Both the position numbers and the translations under genes were made by a program. From Saccharopolyspora rosea (GTDB lineage Bacteria > Actinomycetota > Actinomycetes > Mycobacteriales > Pseudonocardiaceae): a stretch of DNA of 64,000 nt. The notes under the pieces were generated by a model. The model saw nothing but the letters and a program-made list of their open reading frames with translations. It ran no database searches and had not been told where the DNA came from. This document shows, in pieces, positions 1 through 8,383 of the stretch (its first letter is position 1; each line of letters starts with the position of its first letter). The stretch is taken from NCBI RefSeq assembly GCF_025643595.1, contig NZ_CP102826.1, forward strand, positions 4,712,001 through 4,776,000, in the 5' to 3' direction.

Positions 1-687
1 GCGGCGGTGCTGTGCGCTCGCGGCGGCTACGGCAGCCTCCGCGTGCTCGACCACCTGGACTGGACCCGGATGGCCGCCGCGCGGCCCAAGGTGTTCGCGG
101 GTTCCAGCGACATCACCGCCCTGCACGACGCGTTCACCGCGCGGCTGGACGTCGCGACCCTGTTCGCCCCGATGCCCGGCACCGAGGCGTTCGTCCGCGA
201 CCCCGCCGCCCGGGAACACCTGCGGCGCACCCTGTTCGAACCGGAATCGGTCGCGGTCCTGAGCGCTCCCGCGGCGGACGCCCTGGTGCCGGGGCGCGCC
301 CGGGGCGTCACCTACGGCGGCAACCTGAGCATCGTGGTGGCCTCGCTGTCCGCCCGCGACGCCCCGGAACCCCCGCAGCAGGGCATCGCGCTGCTGGAGG
401 ACGTCACCGAAAAGCCCTACCGCCTCGACCAGTTCGTCACGCAGCTGCGACGCGCCGGGTGGTTCGACCGCGCGGCCGGCGTCGCCCTGGGGTCCTGGAC
501 GGACTGCGGCCCGCCCGAGGCCGTCCGCGCCGCGTTGCACGACCGCCTCGGCGACCTGGGCATCCCGGTCCTGTGGGAACTCGGTTTCGGCCACTGCGAG
601 GCACAGCGCACCGTTCCCCTCGGCGTCGCCGCCGAACTCGACGCCGACGCCGGAACCCTGACCGTGTCACGACCGGCGCTGCGCTAG
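1..687 (+). CDS. LD-carboxypeptidase, S66/MccF-like (5'-truncated)
   Basis: Serine peptidase of the LD-carboxypeptidase (S66) family, which trims cytoplasmic murein tetrapeptides or, in MccF-type members, cleaves peptide-nucleotide amides. The reading frame is open from base 1, so the N-terminus lies outside the window; 228 residues are visible. The family's ARGGYG turn is at the left edge, followed by the GSSD nucleophile element (Ser before Asp-Ile-Thr-x-Leu-His), a central Glu-rich segment (LLEDVTEKPYRLD) and the C-terminal GFGHCE motif carrying the catalytic His. The stop at 685-687 is followed by a hairpin and a repeat remnant, and the next gene is convergent. A peptide transporter and a D-aminopeptidase lie within 10 kb, which fits cell-wall peptide turnover, but that link is inference. 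Confidence 0.85.
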   Translation, partial: AAVLCARGGYGSLRVLDHLDWTRMAAARPKVFAGSSDITALHDAFTARLDVATLFAPMPGTEAFVRDPAAREHLRRTLFEPESVAVLSAPAADALVPGRARGVTYGGNLSIVVASLSARDAPEPPQQGIALLEDVTEKPYRLDQFVTQLRRAGWFDRAAGVALGSWTDCGPPEAVRAALHDRLGDLGIPVLWELGFGHCEAQRTVPLGVAAELDADAGTLTVSRPALR

Positions 688-688
688 G

Positions 689-706
689 GCCGCTGCCACC
701 AGCGGC
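689..706. terminator. Hairpin at the 3' end of the LD-carboxypeptidase gene
   Basis: Perfect 7-bp stem GCCGCTG/CAGCGGC with loop CCAC, starting two bases after the stop codon. There is no T-tract. It lies between convergent genes and directly abuts a repeat remnant at 711-756. Confidence 0.5.
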
Positions 707-710
707 GGGA

Positions 711-756
711 GCCGCTTTCTCCGTCGGTGAGCGGTCCCGCAACCGGCACCGCCGCG
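711..756. repeat. Remnant of the MITE-like intergenic repeat (copy D)
   Basis: About 46 bp that closely match, in reverse orientation, the internal segment at 9366-9413 and 31863-31910 of the two full-length repeats, and also 38328-38373. The shared core reads roughly GCCGCTTTCTC, then GGTGAGCGGTC, then GCACCGCCGCG. The terminal inverted repeats are absent here. It sits between convergent genes. Confidence 0.6.
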
Positions 757-796
757 CAGCGCACCTCCGAACCCTCCCCCAGGCCCCGGAACCGGG

Positions 797-1384
797 TCAG
801 CGGTCCTTGCTCCGGGCGTAGTGCTGCCGCGCCTTGCTGCGGTTCCCGCAGCGCGCCATCGAGCACCACCGCCGGTTGGCCGCCGGGGAGGCGTCGAGGA
901 ACCGGATGCCGCACCGCGGGGAGGAGCACACGGCCACGCGCGGAAACGGCTCGGCGACCAGCAGATCGACCGCGTCCGCGGCCAGAGCGCCCAGCGCCGC
1001 CCGCACGGGATCGGCGGGAGGCGGCGACCAGCGCACCACCGACCCGTCCGGGCGCGCGCGCAGCTGCGGCGGAGCGCGGTGCACCCAGCACGCCACCCGG
1101 TTGATCCGCCGGACGTCGTCGGCGGCGACCGCCCGTCCGTGCGCCCGGGCGCGCGCGGCCCGGTCGACCGCCTCGCGCAGCCGCCGCGCGGCGCCGACCT
1201 GCGCCGGGGTCGGGTTCGCGGTGTCGAGCAGCCCGACCGCGCGCAGCCACGCGGCCAGCTCGGCCGGTCCCGACAGCAGCTCGCGGCCGCCGCACCACCG
1301 GTCGCGGACCGTGTTGACCAGGTCCAGGCAGGGCCGGCCGCCGTCCCACACCCAGTCGCCGCGCTGCTCCGCCACGACTACCAT
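797..1384 (-). CDS. CGNR zinc-finger transcriptional regulator (ABATE domain)
   Basis: A 195-aa protein with the two-part architecture of actinobacterial CGNR proteins. The N-terminal ABATE-like domain opens with a Gly-Arg-Pro-x-Leu-Asp-Leu-Val-Asn-Thr motif at residues 16-25. The C-terminal zinc finger has Cys153, Cys158, Cys174 and Cys179, ending in CGNR (179-182) and a basic tail. Such proteins are presumed DNA-binding regulators. It is divergent from the dehalogenase-like hydrolase, with start codons 32 bp apart over a palindrome, so local control is likely. The ATG at 1384 has no leader. A TAGGAT -10-like box at 1388-1383 would instead make the GTG at 1375 (codon 4) a leaderless start. 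Confidence 0.85.
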   Translation of the reverse strand: MVVVAEQRGDWVWDGGRPCLDLVNTVRDRWCGGRELLSGPAELAAWLRAVGLLDTANPTPAQVGAARRLREAVDRAARARAHGRAVAADDVRRINRVACWVHRAPPQLRARPDGSVVRWSPPPADPVRAALGALAADAVDLLVAEPFPRVAVCSSPRCGIRFLDASPAANRRWCSMARCGNRSKARQHYARSKDR

Positions 1385-1385
1385 C

Positions 1386-1406
1386 CTAACCGTCTCAGAT
1401 GGTTAG
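1386..1406. promoter_or_regulatory. Palindromic operator in the CGNR/hydrolase divergent promoter
   Basis: Perfect inverted repeat CTAACC (1386-1391) and GGTTAG (1401-1406) with a 9-nt spacer. It lies between the two divergent start codons, overlapping the left gene's start region and ending at the ribosome-binding site of the right gene. The position suggests co-repression of both genes, probably by the CGNR protein (inference). Confidence 0.55.
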
Positions 1407-1416
1407 AGGAGGGCGA

Positions 1417-2265
1417 ATGCCGGACACCGAGGTCGCCGTCGTCAACGGACTCCGATTCCACTACCGGCGAGCCGGGGACGGCCCCGGGCTCGTGCTGTTG
1501 CACGGCTGGCCGCAGACGTCGGCGTGCTGGCGGAAGGTGCTGCCGGAGCTCGCGCGCACGCACACCGTGATCGCGCCGGACATGCGCGGGTACGGCAACA
1601 CCGACCGACCCACCGGCGGCTACGACAAGCGCACGATGGCCGCCGACGTGGCGGCCCTGGTCGACCACCTCGGGTTCGACTCGGTCACCGTCGTCGGGCA
1701 CGACCGGGGCGCGCGGGTGGCGCACCGCTGGGGACTCGACCGGCCGAGCCAGATCGACCGGCTGGCGCTGCTCGACATCGTGCCCACCCGGGAGATGTGG
1801 CGGCGCTGGGACACCACGACCGCCACCGCCTACTGGCACTGGACGTTCCACCTGCAACCCGACCTGCCGGAACGCCTGGCGGGCGCGGACGTCGCGGGCT
1901 ACCTCGGCTACTTCTTCGAGCACTGGACGGTCAACCGGCACGGCCTGGACGCCGCCGCGGTCGACGAGTACGTGCGCGCCTTCTCCGCCCCCGGCGCGCT
2001 GCGCGCGGGCTTCGACGACTACCGCGCGGCCCCGGTCGACGCCGAGCACGACGACGCGGACGCCGACGCCGGGCGCAAGCTGACCATGCCGGTGCTGGCA
2101 CTGTGGGGTTCGGCGGGCCTGCCCGCCCGGCTGCCCGTGCTGGACATCTGGCGCTCCTACGCCGAGGACGTCACCGGCGCGGAGATCGCCGACTGCGGAC
2201 ACTTCCTGCCCGAGGAGCGCCCCGAGGAGGTGCTGGACCACCTGCGCGCGTTCCTGGGCGGGTGA
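1417..2265 (+). CDS. Fluoroacetate/haloacetate dehalogenase-like alpha/beta hydrolase
   Basis: A 282-aa alpha/beta hydrolase with an Asp nucleophile (GHDRGAR, Asp96) rather than Ser, placing it with haloacetate dehalogenases and epoxide hydrolases. The residues known to matter in fluoroacetate dehalogenase all have equivalents: Asp96, Arg97 and Arg100 in GHDRGAR, Asp120 in LLDIVPT, His141-Trp142 in AYWHW, Tyr202 in DDYRA and His262 in CGHF. These are the halide-binding His-Trp-Tyr trio, the carboxylate-binding arginines and the catalytic Asp-His pair. The ATG at 1417 is chosen because AGAGGAGG precedes it; an upstream in-frame ATG at 1399 lies inside the operator. The predicted reaction is hydrolysis of a 2-haloacetate to a hydroxyacid. 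Substrate is inferred from residues only, and an epoxide hydrolase is the alternative. Confidence 0.75.
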   Translation: MPDTEVAVVNGLRFHYRRAGDGPGLVLLHGWPQTSACWRKVLPELARTHTVIAPDMRGYGNTDRPTGGYDKRTMAADVAALVDHLGFDSVTVVGHDRGARVAHRWGLDRPSQIDRLALLDIVPTREMWRRWDTTTATAYWHWTFHLQPDLPERLAGADVAGYLGYFFEHWTVNRHGLDAAAVDEYVRAFSAPGALRAGFDDYRAAPVDAEHDDADADAGRKLTMPVLALWGSAGLPARLPVLDIWRSYAEDVTGAEIADCGHFLPEERPEEVLDHLRAFLGG

Positions 2266-2281
2266 GCCTGGAGGAGGACAC

Positions 2282-2911
2282 ATGCGGGTTCGCCCCGTCA
2301 CGCCGGAACGACTGCTCGGGGAAGTGGCGGAGCGCATCGACGCGGTCGCGGGCCGGTGGGTGCGGGTGGCGGTCGACGGCGCACCGGCGGCGGACACCGG
2401 CGGTTTCGCCGACGGGCTCGTGGAACCGCTGCGGCTGCGCGGCCGGGAGGCGGTCCGGGTGCGGACGGCGGACTACCTGCGCCCCGCTTCGCTGCGGCTG
2501 GAACACGGCCGCCGGGACCCGGACTCGTTCTACCGGGAGTGGTTCGACTTCGACGGGCTGCGCCGCGAGGTGCTGGACCCGTTGGCGGCCGGCGGCAGCG
2601 GCGAGGTGCTGCCCGCGCTGTGGGACGCCGCCGCGGACCGCTCCCCGCGCCTGCCGCGGGTCCGCCTCCCGGAACGCGGAGTGGCCATTGTGGACGGTCC
2701 GCTGCTGCTGGGCGCCGGCCTCCCCTTCGACCTGGCGGTCCACCTGTGGCTCCCGGGCGCCGCGCTGCGCCGCCTGACCCCGGACGAGGACCGCTGGACG
2801 CTGCCCGCCTACGACCGCTACGCCGCCGAGGTCGGCCCGGAGCGGGTCGCCGACCACGTCGTCCGCGCGGACCGGCCGGGCAAGCCGGCCGTGGTGGACA
2901 GCCTGGACTGA
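2282..2911 (+). CDS. Uridine-kinase-like protein with a degenerate P-loop
   Basis: A 209-aa protein resembling the uridine kinase/AAA-fold P-loop proteins common in actinobacteria. It has the hydrophobic strand leading to the nucleotide site (VAVDG, residues 29-33), an Asp/Tyr pair near TADYLRP, an acidic FYREWFDFD segment and a late VDGPLLLG strand near residue 140. The expected Gly-Lys-Ser/Thr of Walker A is missing: residues 34-40 read APAADTG. It may therefore not bind ATP normally. It starts 17 bp after the hydrolase with GGAGGA upstream and is probably co-transcribed. Its stop is 7 bp from the convergent ABC gene. Confidence 0.6.
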   Translation: MRVRPVTPERLLGEVAERIDAVAGRWVRVAVDGAPAADTGGFADGLVEPLRLRGREAVRVRTADYLRPASLRLEHGRRDPDSFYREWFDFDGLRREVLDPLAAGGSGEVLPALWDAAADRSPRLPRVRLPERGVAIVDGPLLLGAGLPFDLAVHLWLPGAALRRLTPDEDRWTLPAYDRYAAEVGPERVADHVVRADRPGKPAVVDSLD

Positions 2912-2917
2912 CCGCGG

Positions 2918-4498
2918 CTACACCACCCGGCGCTCGATGGAGGGCACGGCCGCCAGCAGCGTCCGGGTGTAGTCGTGCTGCGGGTCGAGCAGGACCTGTT
3001 CGACGTCACCGAGTTCCACGATCTCGCCCCGGTACATCACCGCGACCCGGTCGGCGATGTTCCACGCCAGCCCCAGATCGTGCGTGATGACCAAAGTGGA
3101 CAGTCCGCGCGCGACGCGCAGCCGCAGCAGCAGGGACAGGATCTCGCCGCGCACCGTGGCGTCCAGCGAGGCCACCGGCTCGTCGGCGACCAGCACGCGC
3201 GGTTCGAGCACCATGGCCCCGGCGATCACCACGCGCTGCCGCTGGCCACCGGAGAGTTCGTGCGGCAGGCGCGCGAAGTACTTCTCCGCCGGGCGCAGCT
3301 CGGCTGCCTCCAGCGCGGCGGCGACGCGTCCCCGTTCGTCGTCGGCCAGGCCGTGGATCCGCAACCCCTCGGCCACCGCCTCGTACGCGGTGTGGCGCGG
3401 GTTGAGCGCCCCGGTCGGGTCCTGGAGCACGAGCTGCACCTGCCGCCGGTAGTCGCGCAACCCGGCGCTGCCGGTGGGCAGCGGAACTCCGTCGTAGCGC
3501 ACCACCCCGGAGGTGGGTCGTTGCAGGCCGAGCAGGGTCCGCGCGAGCGTCGTCTTGCCGGACCCGGACTGGCCGACCAGCGCGACGATCTCGTTCTCCG
3601 CGACCTGGAGGTCGACCCCGCGCACCGCGTGCACCGTCCGCCCCCGCCCGGCGAAGTCCACCGACACGTCCTCGGCCTCCAGCAGCGGACGCCCGGGCGC
3701 GGACTGCTCGACGTAGCGGAACCGGGGGTCGCCCACGGTCGGGAAGGCGCTCGCCAACGCCCGGCTGTGCTCGTGCCGGGGTTCGGTCATCACCTGCCGC
3801 GCCGGCCCGCTCTCGACGATCCGCCCCTCGCGCATCACCGCCAACCGCGCGCAGCTGGCCGACAGCACCGACAGGTCGTGGCTGATCATCAGCAGCGCGA
3901 TGCCCCGCTCGGCGACCAACCGGCCCATCAGCCGCAGGATCTGGGACTGCACCACCACGTCGAGCGCGGTGGTGGGTTCGTCGGCGATCACCAGCCGCGG
4001 CTCGCACGCCAGCGCCATCGCGATCATGACCCGCTGCTTCTGCCCGCCGGAGAGCTCGTGCGGGTAGGCGTCGGCGCGGGACGCGGGCAGCTCGACCTGT
4101 TCGAGCAGCTCGGCGACCCGCTCCCGCAGATCGCCGCGCGCGCCCGCGTGCAGCTTGATCGGCTCGGCGATCTGCGCGCCGATGCTGCGCACCGGGTTCA
4201 GCGCGTGCATCGCGCCCTGGAACACCACCGACGCGCTCGCCCACCGGGCCGCGCGCAGCTGCCCGAACGTCATCCGCCGCACGTCCTGCCCGTCGAGCAG
4301 GATCTCGCCGTCGACGCGGGCGGCGCGCGGCAGCAGCCGCAGCACCGACATCGCCAGGCTGGTCTTGCCGCAGCCGGATTCGCCCGCCAGCCCGAGGGTT
4401 TCGCCCTCGGACAGGCTCAGGTCCACCTCGCGCACCGCCGGTTCGGCGGTGCCGGGATAGGTGATCGACACGTCGCGGAGTTGCAGGATCGGACTCAC
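2918..4498 (-). CDS. Peptide ABC transporter, fused tandem ATPase (DppD-DppF type)
   Basis: A 526-aa cytoplasmic ATPase with two complete nucleotide-binding domains in one chain. The first has Walker A GESGCGKTS, signature LSGGQKQR and Walker B VIADEPTTALD; the second has GQSGSGKTT, LSGGQRQR and LVADEPVASLD. This is the usual fused form of the DppD/DppF or OppD/OppF pair. The GTG start (4498) overlaps the stop of the upstream permease as GTGA, which fixes the start and indicates translational coupling. It is the last gene of a four-gene operon encoding binding protein, two permeases and ATPase. The likely substrates are oligopeptides or dipeptides, with nickel as a less likely alternative for the family. 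Confidence 0.9.
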   Translation of the reverse strand: MSPILQLRDVSITYPGTAEPAVREVDLSLSEGETLGLAGESGCGKTSLAMSVLRLLPRAARVDGEILLDGQDVRRMTFGQLRAARWASASVVFQGAMHALNPVRSIGAQIAEPIKLHAGARGDLRERVAELLEQVELPASRADAYPHELSGGQKQRVMIAMALACEPRLVIADEPTTALDVVVQSQILRLMGRLVAERGIALLMISHDLSVLSASCARLAVMREGRIVESGPARQVMTEPRHEHSRALASAFPTVGDPRFRYVEQSAPGRPLLEAEDVSVDFAGRGRTVHAVRGVDLQVAENEIVALVGQSGSGKTTLARTLLGLQRPTSGVVRYDGVPLPTGSAGLRDYRRQVQLVLQDPTGALNPRHTAYEAVAEGLRIHGLADDERGRVAAALEAAELRPAEKYFARLPHELSGGQRQRVVIAGAMVLEPRVLVADEPVASLDATVRGEILSLLLRLRVARGLSTLVITHDLGLAWNIADRVAVMYRGEIVELGDVEQVLLDPQHDYTRTLLAAVPSIERRVV

Positions 4499-5391
4499 CG
4501 CCGCCCCCGGAGCCTCGGATTGAACACCGCTTCCAACGCCCGCCCGCACAGCGTGAAACCGAGCACGACGAGCACGATCCCCAGCCCGGGCGGCAGCAGG
4601 TACCACCAGGCGCCACCGGTGACCGCACCGGTGTCCATCGCGGACTTGAGCATGGCGCCCCACGACACCCGGCTCGGGTCACCGAGGCCGAGGAACGACA
4701 GCGTGGACTCGGCGATGATCGCGCTGCCGACCTGCAACGTGGTGTTGGCGAACACCAGCGGCAGCACGGCGGGCAGCACGTGCCGCCCGATGATGTGCCG
4801 GTGCCCGGCACCCAGCGCGGTGGCCCGCTCGATGTAGGGCCGGGCCTCGACGGTCAGGGCCTGCGCGCGCACCAGCCGGGCGGTCGCGGGCCACGCCGTC
4901 ACGCCGATCGCCAGCACGATCGTCGCCAGCCCGCGGGAGAGCACAGTGGACAGTGCGATGGCGAGCACCAGCGATGGCAGCACCAGGAAGAAGTCGGTGA
5001 CGCGCATCAGCAGCCGGGCGGTCCACCCGCCGAAGTGCGCGGCGAGCACGCCCACCACGGTCCCGATCACCACCGACAGCAGGGCCGCGGACAGCCCCAC
5101 CACCAGCGACACCCGCGCTCCCCACCAGGTCAGCAGCAGCACCGACCGACCGGATTCGTCGGTGCCCAGCCAGAATCCCGAGTTCGGCGCCTCCAACGGA
5201 TGCCCGGTGGCCCGCGTGACGTCCAGCCCCGCCGAGTCGGTCAGCACCGGGGCGAGCAGCGCGAGGACCGCGATGACGACGAGCAGCGCGAGCCCGGCCA
5301 GGCCGCCGCGGTCGGCGCGGAAGACGCGCCACGCCTCGCCCGCGGTCGCCCTGCGCCGCTCCCAGGCGATCCGCCCGGCCGTGGCCGTCAC
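4495..5391 (-). CDS. Peptide ABC transporter permease (DppC type)
   Basis: A 298-aa integral membrane protein of the DppC/OppC class. After a short N-terminal arm there is one TM segment (residues about 30-50), then a periplasm-facing stretch with the family's GTDESGRS element, then the BPD_transp_1 core with about five further TM segments. The EAA-loop region includes ERATALGAGHRHIIGRHVLP, which contacts the ATPase. The GTG at 5391 overlaps the stop of the DppB-type gene (GTGA), and its own stop overlaps the ATPase start. It pairs with the DppB-type permease to form the membrane channel. Confidence 0.9.
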   Translation of the reverse strand: MTATAGRIAWERRRATAGEAWRVFRADRGGLAGLALLVVIAVLALLAPVLTDSAGLDVTRATGHPLEAPNSGFWLGTDESGRSVLLLTWWGARVSLVVGLSAALLSVVIGTVVGVLAAHFGGWTARLLMRVTDFFLVLPSLVLAIALSTVLSRGLATIVLAIGVTAWPATARLVRAQALTVEARPYIERATALGAGHRHIIGRHVLPAVLPLVFANTTLQVGSAIIAESTLSFLGLGDPSRVSWGAMLKSAMDTGAVTGGAWWYLLPPGLGIVLVVLGFTLCGRALEAVFNPRLRGRR

Positions 5392-6434
5392 GACGCACGC
5401 ACCCGCGGGTCGAGCAGCCGGTAGCACATGTCGGCCAGCACGTTCATCACGATCACACTCCCCGCCAGCACGATGAACGTTCCCTGCAACAGCGGCAGAT
5501 CCGGCACCCGCAACGCCTCGTAGGTGAGCAGCCCCAGGCCCGGCCAGGAGAACACCGTCTCCACGGTGATCGCCCCGGCCACGACCATGCCCAGCCGCAT
5601 GAAGATCAGCGTCACGGTCGGCAGCATCGCGTTGGGCACCGCGTGCCGCCGCCGCACCAGGTCCTCGCGCAGTCCCTTGGCCCGCGCGGTGGTCAGGTAG
5701 TCCGCACCCATCTCCTCCAACAGCGACGAGCGCATCACCATCACGTACTCGGCGTAGATCACCGCGACCATGGTCAGTGCGGGCAGCACCAGGTGGTGCG
5801 CCACGTCCAGCACGTGCGGCAGCACGCCCGGCGGGACGTCCGGCGAGGAGATCCCGCCGACCGGGAACAGCCCGGGGATCGGCCCCACGCCGACGCCGAA
5901 CACCATCAGCGCGATGAGCCCGAGCCAGAACGTCGGCACCGACCACAGCGTCAGCGCGACCGATGTGGACGCCTTGTCGAAGGCACCGCCGTGCCGCCAC
6001 GCCGCCCGCGCCCCGCTCCACATCCCGAGCACCATCGCGAGCACGGTCGCGGTCCCGACCAGCAGCAGCGTCGGACCGATCCGCTCGGCGACCAGGTCGG
6101 TCACCGGACGGCTGTAGGTGTAGGAGGTGCCGAAGTCGCCCCGCACCAGGGCACCGAGGAAGTCGAGGAACTGCTTCCACAGCGGCTGGTCCAGCCCGAG
6201 CCGCGCGCGCAGCGCGGCCAGCTGCTCGGGGCTGACCGGCGCGCCGCGGGTCATCGCCCTGGCCGGATCACCGGGCAGCACGCGGAACAGGAAGAACCCG
6301 AGCACCGCCACGCCGAACAGGCTCACCACACCGCCACCCAGCTTGCCCGCGAGGTAGCGCCCCAGGCCGCGCGGGCGCCGACCGTCCTGTTCGGACACCT
6401 GCGGTCCGGGTGCGGTCACCGTCGTGTCGGACAC
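5388..6434 (-). CDS. Peptide ABC transporter permease (DppB type)
   Basis: A 348-aa permease of the DppB/OppB class. The N-terminus has about 30 hydrophilic residues, then the first TM with the family hallmark RVLPGDPAR just after it, the periplasmic segment RLGLDQPLWKQF, and a membrane core ending in the EAA-like loop around TARAKGLREDLV. The usual family length is about 310-340, so the extra length is the N-terminal tail. The GTG start at 6434 lies only 3 bp after the binding-protein stop, and the C-terminal overlap with the next gene is GTGA. It is the second gene of the peptide-uptake operon. Confidence 0.9.
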   Translation of the reverse strand: MSDTTVTAPGPQVSEQDGRRPRGLGRYLAGKLGGGVVSLFGVAVLGFFLFRVLPGDPARAMTRGAPVSPEQLAALRARLGLDQPLWKQFLDFLGALVRGDFGTSYTYSRPVTDLVAERIGPTLLLVGTATVLAMVLGMWSGARAAWRHGGAFDKASTSVALTLWSVPTFWLGLIALMVFGVGVGPIPGLFPVGGISSPDVPPGVLPHVLDVAHHLVLPALTMVAVIYAEYVMVMRSSLLEEMGADYLTTARAKGLREDLVRRRHAVPNAMLPTVTLIFMRLGMVVAGAITVETVFSWPGLGLLTYEALRVPDLPLLQGTFIVLAGSVIVMNVLADMCYRLLDPRVRAS

Positions 6435-6437
6435 GGC

Positions 6438-8216
6438 TCACTCCCTGAGGTCGGCGGTCGCCCGCCGCCGGACGGCCACGCCTGCCACCACAACACCGAC
6501 CAGCACCACCACGCCACCGATGACCCACGCGACGGTGGTGTAGTCGGTGCTCGTGGGCCCGCTCAGCGCCTCCCGGGTCGGCTGCGCCCCGTAGTAGCCC
6601 CAGTAACCCTGCTGGGCGGTGATCACCCCGCCGCGGGCGGGCTGCAGGGTGAAACCGCTGAACCGGTCGGTGCGGTAGGCCTCCAGCGAGTTCTGGTAGA
6701 ACAGCACCAACCCGGTGGCCTGGTCGTAGAACCGCTGCTGCGCCCGCTTGACCAGGTCGGCACGGGCCTTCGGGTCGAACTCGGCGAGCTGCGCGGCGTA
6801 GAGGTCGTCGTACTGCTTGTCGCACAGGAACGAGTCGGGCAGCCCGCCACCGCTCGGGGTCGGCCGCGCCGCGCAGGTCTGCAACCGCAGCACGGTGTCC
6901 GGATCGGGGTTGGCCGACCACCCGCTGATCGCCAGGTCGAAATCGCCGCCGGTGGTGCGCTCGTCGAGCTGGTTGTCCGACACCGGCTGCAAGTCGACGC
7001 GGATGCCCAGATCGGCCAGCCACCGCTTGACGAACTCGCCGACCTGCGCGTCGTAGGAGACGTCGCCGTGCAGCACCATGTCGAAGTCGAGCGGCTGGCC
7101 CTGCGGCGTCCGCCGCACGCCGTCGCCACCCCGGGCATAACCCGCCTGGTCGAGCTCGCGGTTCGCGGCGGCCAGGTCGAATTCGCGCGTGCGCGGAGGC
7201 GTCCACTGGTAGTCGGCGAAGATCGGCGGCAGGTACCCGCCGCCGACCTGGCCGTACCCGCCGAGCACCCGGTCCACCAGGGTCCGACGGTCGATGGCCC
7301 GGTCGAGGGCCCGCCGCACCCGCACGTCGCGCAACGCCGGATGTCCGGTCCCGATCGGCTGCCCGGCGCTGTTGGCGGCTCCGGGGTTGACCAGCAGTTC
7401 GTAGAACCGGCGGCCCTGCCCGCGCACCGGCCGGACGTCGCGCTGCCCGGACAGCGCGTTGAACTGCGCCGGGGTGAGCTTCTGGACCACGTCCACGTCG
7501 CCCTTGCGCAACGCCTGCACCGAGGCGTCGGTGTTCTTGAACTGGATGAACTGCAGTTCGGAGATCTTCGGCGGTCCCCGCCAGAAGTCCTCGTTGGCCT
7601 TCAGGGTCACGCTGCGCTCGGGCTGGTACCCGGTGAGCACGAACGGTCCGCTGCCGACCACCGGCATCCGGTCGTTGGCGAAGGTGGCCACGTCGGCGAC
7701 CTTCGACCACACGTGCTCGGGCACGATCGGCGCGTCGATGGCCAGCGTCGTCGCCTGCGGCGTCTTCGTGCGGATAACCAACGTCCCGTCGTCGGGCGCG
7801 GTGACCGACGCGAAGTTCTCCACGAAGTTGCCGTTGGCGGTGGCCGCCGCCGGATCGGTCATCATCCGGTTGAACGTGTAGGCGGCGTCGCGGGCGGTCA
7901 CCGGTTGCCCGTCGGACCACTTCACGCCCTGCCGGATGCGGAAGGTCCAGGTGAGCCGGTCCGGCGAGGTCTGCCAGCTCTCGGCCAGCTCGGGCACCAC
8001 CGAGAAGTCCTCGGCGCGGTAGGTGGTCAGCGCCGGGTAGATGACGCGGAAGAGATCGGTGGCGCCCAGCAGGTGCCCGAGGAACGGGTTGAGCGAGTCG
8101 ATCTGCTGCGGCAGCGCGACCCGCAGCGTCGCGCCGCCCTGCTGCGCCGTGGCGGGTGCCGCCGGGATCAACCCGACCAGCAGAACGGCCCACAGCACTG
8201 CGAACAAGCGGCGCAC
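6438..8216 (-). CDS. Peptide ABC transporter substrate-binding protein (SBP_bac_5)
   Basis: A 592-aa extracellular binding protein and first gene of the peptide-uptake operon. It begins with an Arg-Arg n-region and a hydrophobic core ending in Ala-x-Ala, a Sec signal peptide without an obvious lipobox Cys. The SBP_bac_5 fold follows (DSLNPFLG, the PELAESW block, FRIRQGVKWSDG). Unusually for the family it ends in a C-terminal TM helix (residues about 560-582) and a basic tail, so it is probably membrane-anchored at its C-terminus. I chose GTG at 8216 because AAGGGGGG lies just upstream; an in-frame GTG at 8231 has no good ribosome-binding site. The gene is divergent from dppA. Confidence 0.88.
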   Translation of the reverse strand: MRRLFAVLWAVLLVGLIPAAPATAQQGGATLRVALPQQIDSLNPFLGHLLGATDLFRVIYPALTTYRAEDFSVVPELAESWQTSPDRLTWTFRIRQGVKWSDGQPVTARDAAYTFNRMMTDPAAATANGNFVENFASVTAPDDGTLVIRTKTPQATTLAIDAPIVPEHVWSKVADVATFANDRMPVVGSGPFVLTGYQPERSVTLKANEDFWRGPPKISELQFIQFKNTDASVQALRKGDVDVVQKLTPAQFNALSGQRDVRPVRGQGRRFYELLVNPGAANSAGQPIGTGHPALRDVRVRRALDRAIDRRTLVDRVLGGYGQVGGGYLPPIFADYQWTPPRTREFDLAAANRELDQAGYARGGDGVRRTPQGQPLDFDMVLHGDVSYDAQVGEFVKRWLADLGIRVDLQPVSDNQLDERTTGGDFDLAISGWSANPDPDTVLRLQTCAARPTPSGGGLPDSFLCDKQYDDLYAAQLAEFDPKARADLVKRAQQRFYDQATGLVLFYQNSLEAYRTDRFSGFTLQPARGGVITAQQGYWGYYGAQPTREALSGPTSTDYTTVAWVIGGVVVLVGVVVAGVAVRRRATADLRE

Positions 8217-8383
8217 GGTGCCCCCCTTCACGGCGAGTGAGAAAAAAGAACCACCTCCGAGCGCTGTTCGTCAATGCTTGACGAACGGTTGCGCCCGGGC
8301 GCACCACGCACGGGTACCGAACCGTTATCCGCTCCCGGCGCGGCGCTGGTCACCGCGGCCGCGCGCGCCTAGATTCGGCGGCT

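Noticed and set aside
1378..2397. Long antisense frame opposite the dehalogenase-like gene
   Set aside because: Composition is His/Arg/Gly-rich as expected from the opposite strand of a high-GC gene, with no domain, and the plus-strand gene has intact catalytic motifs.
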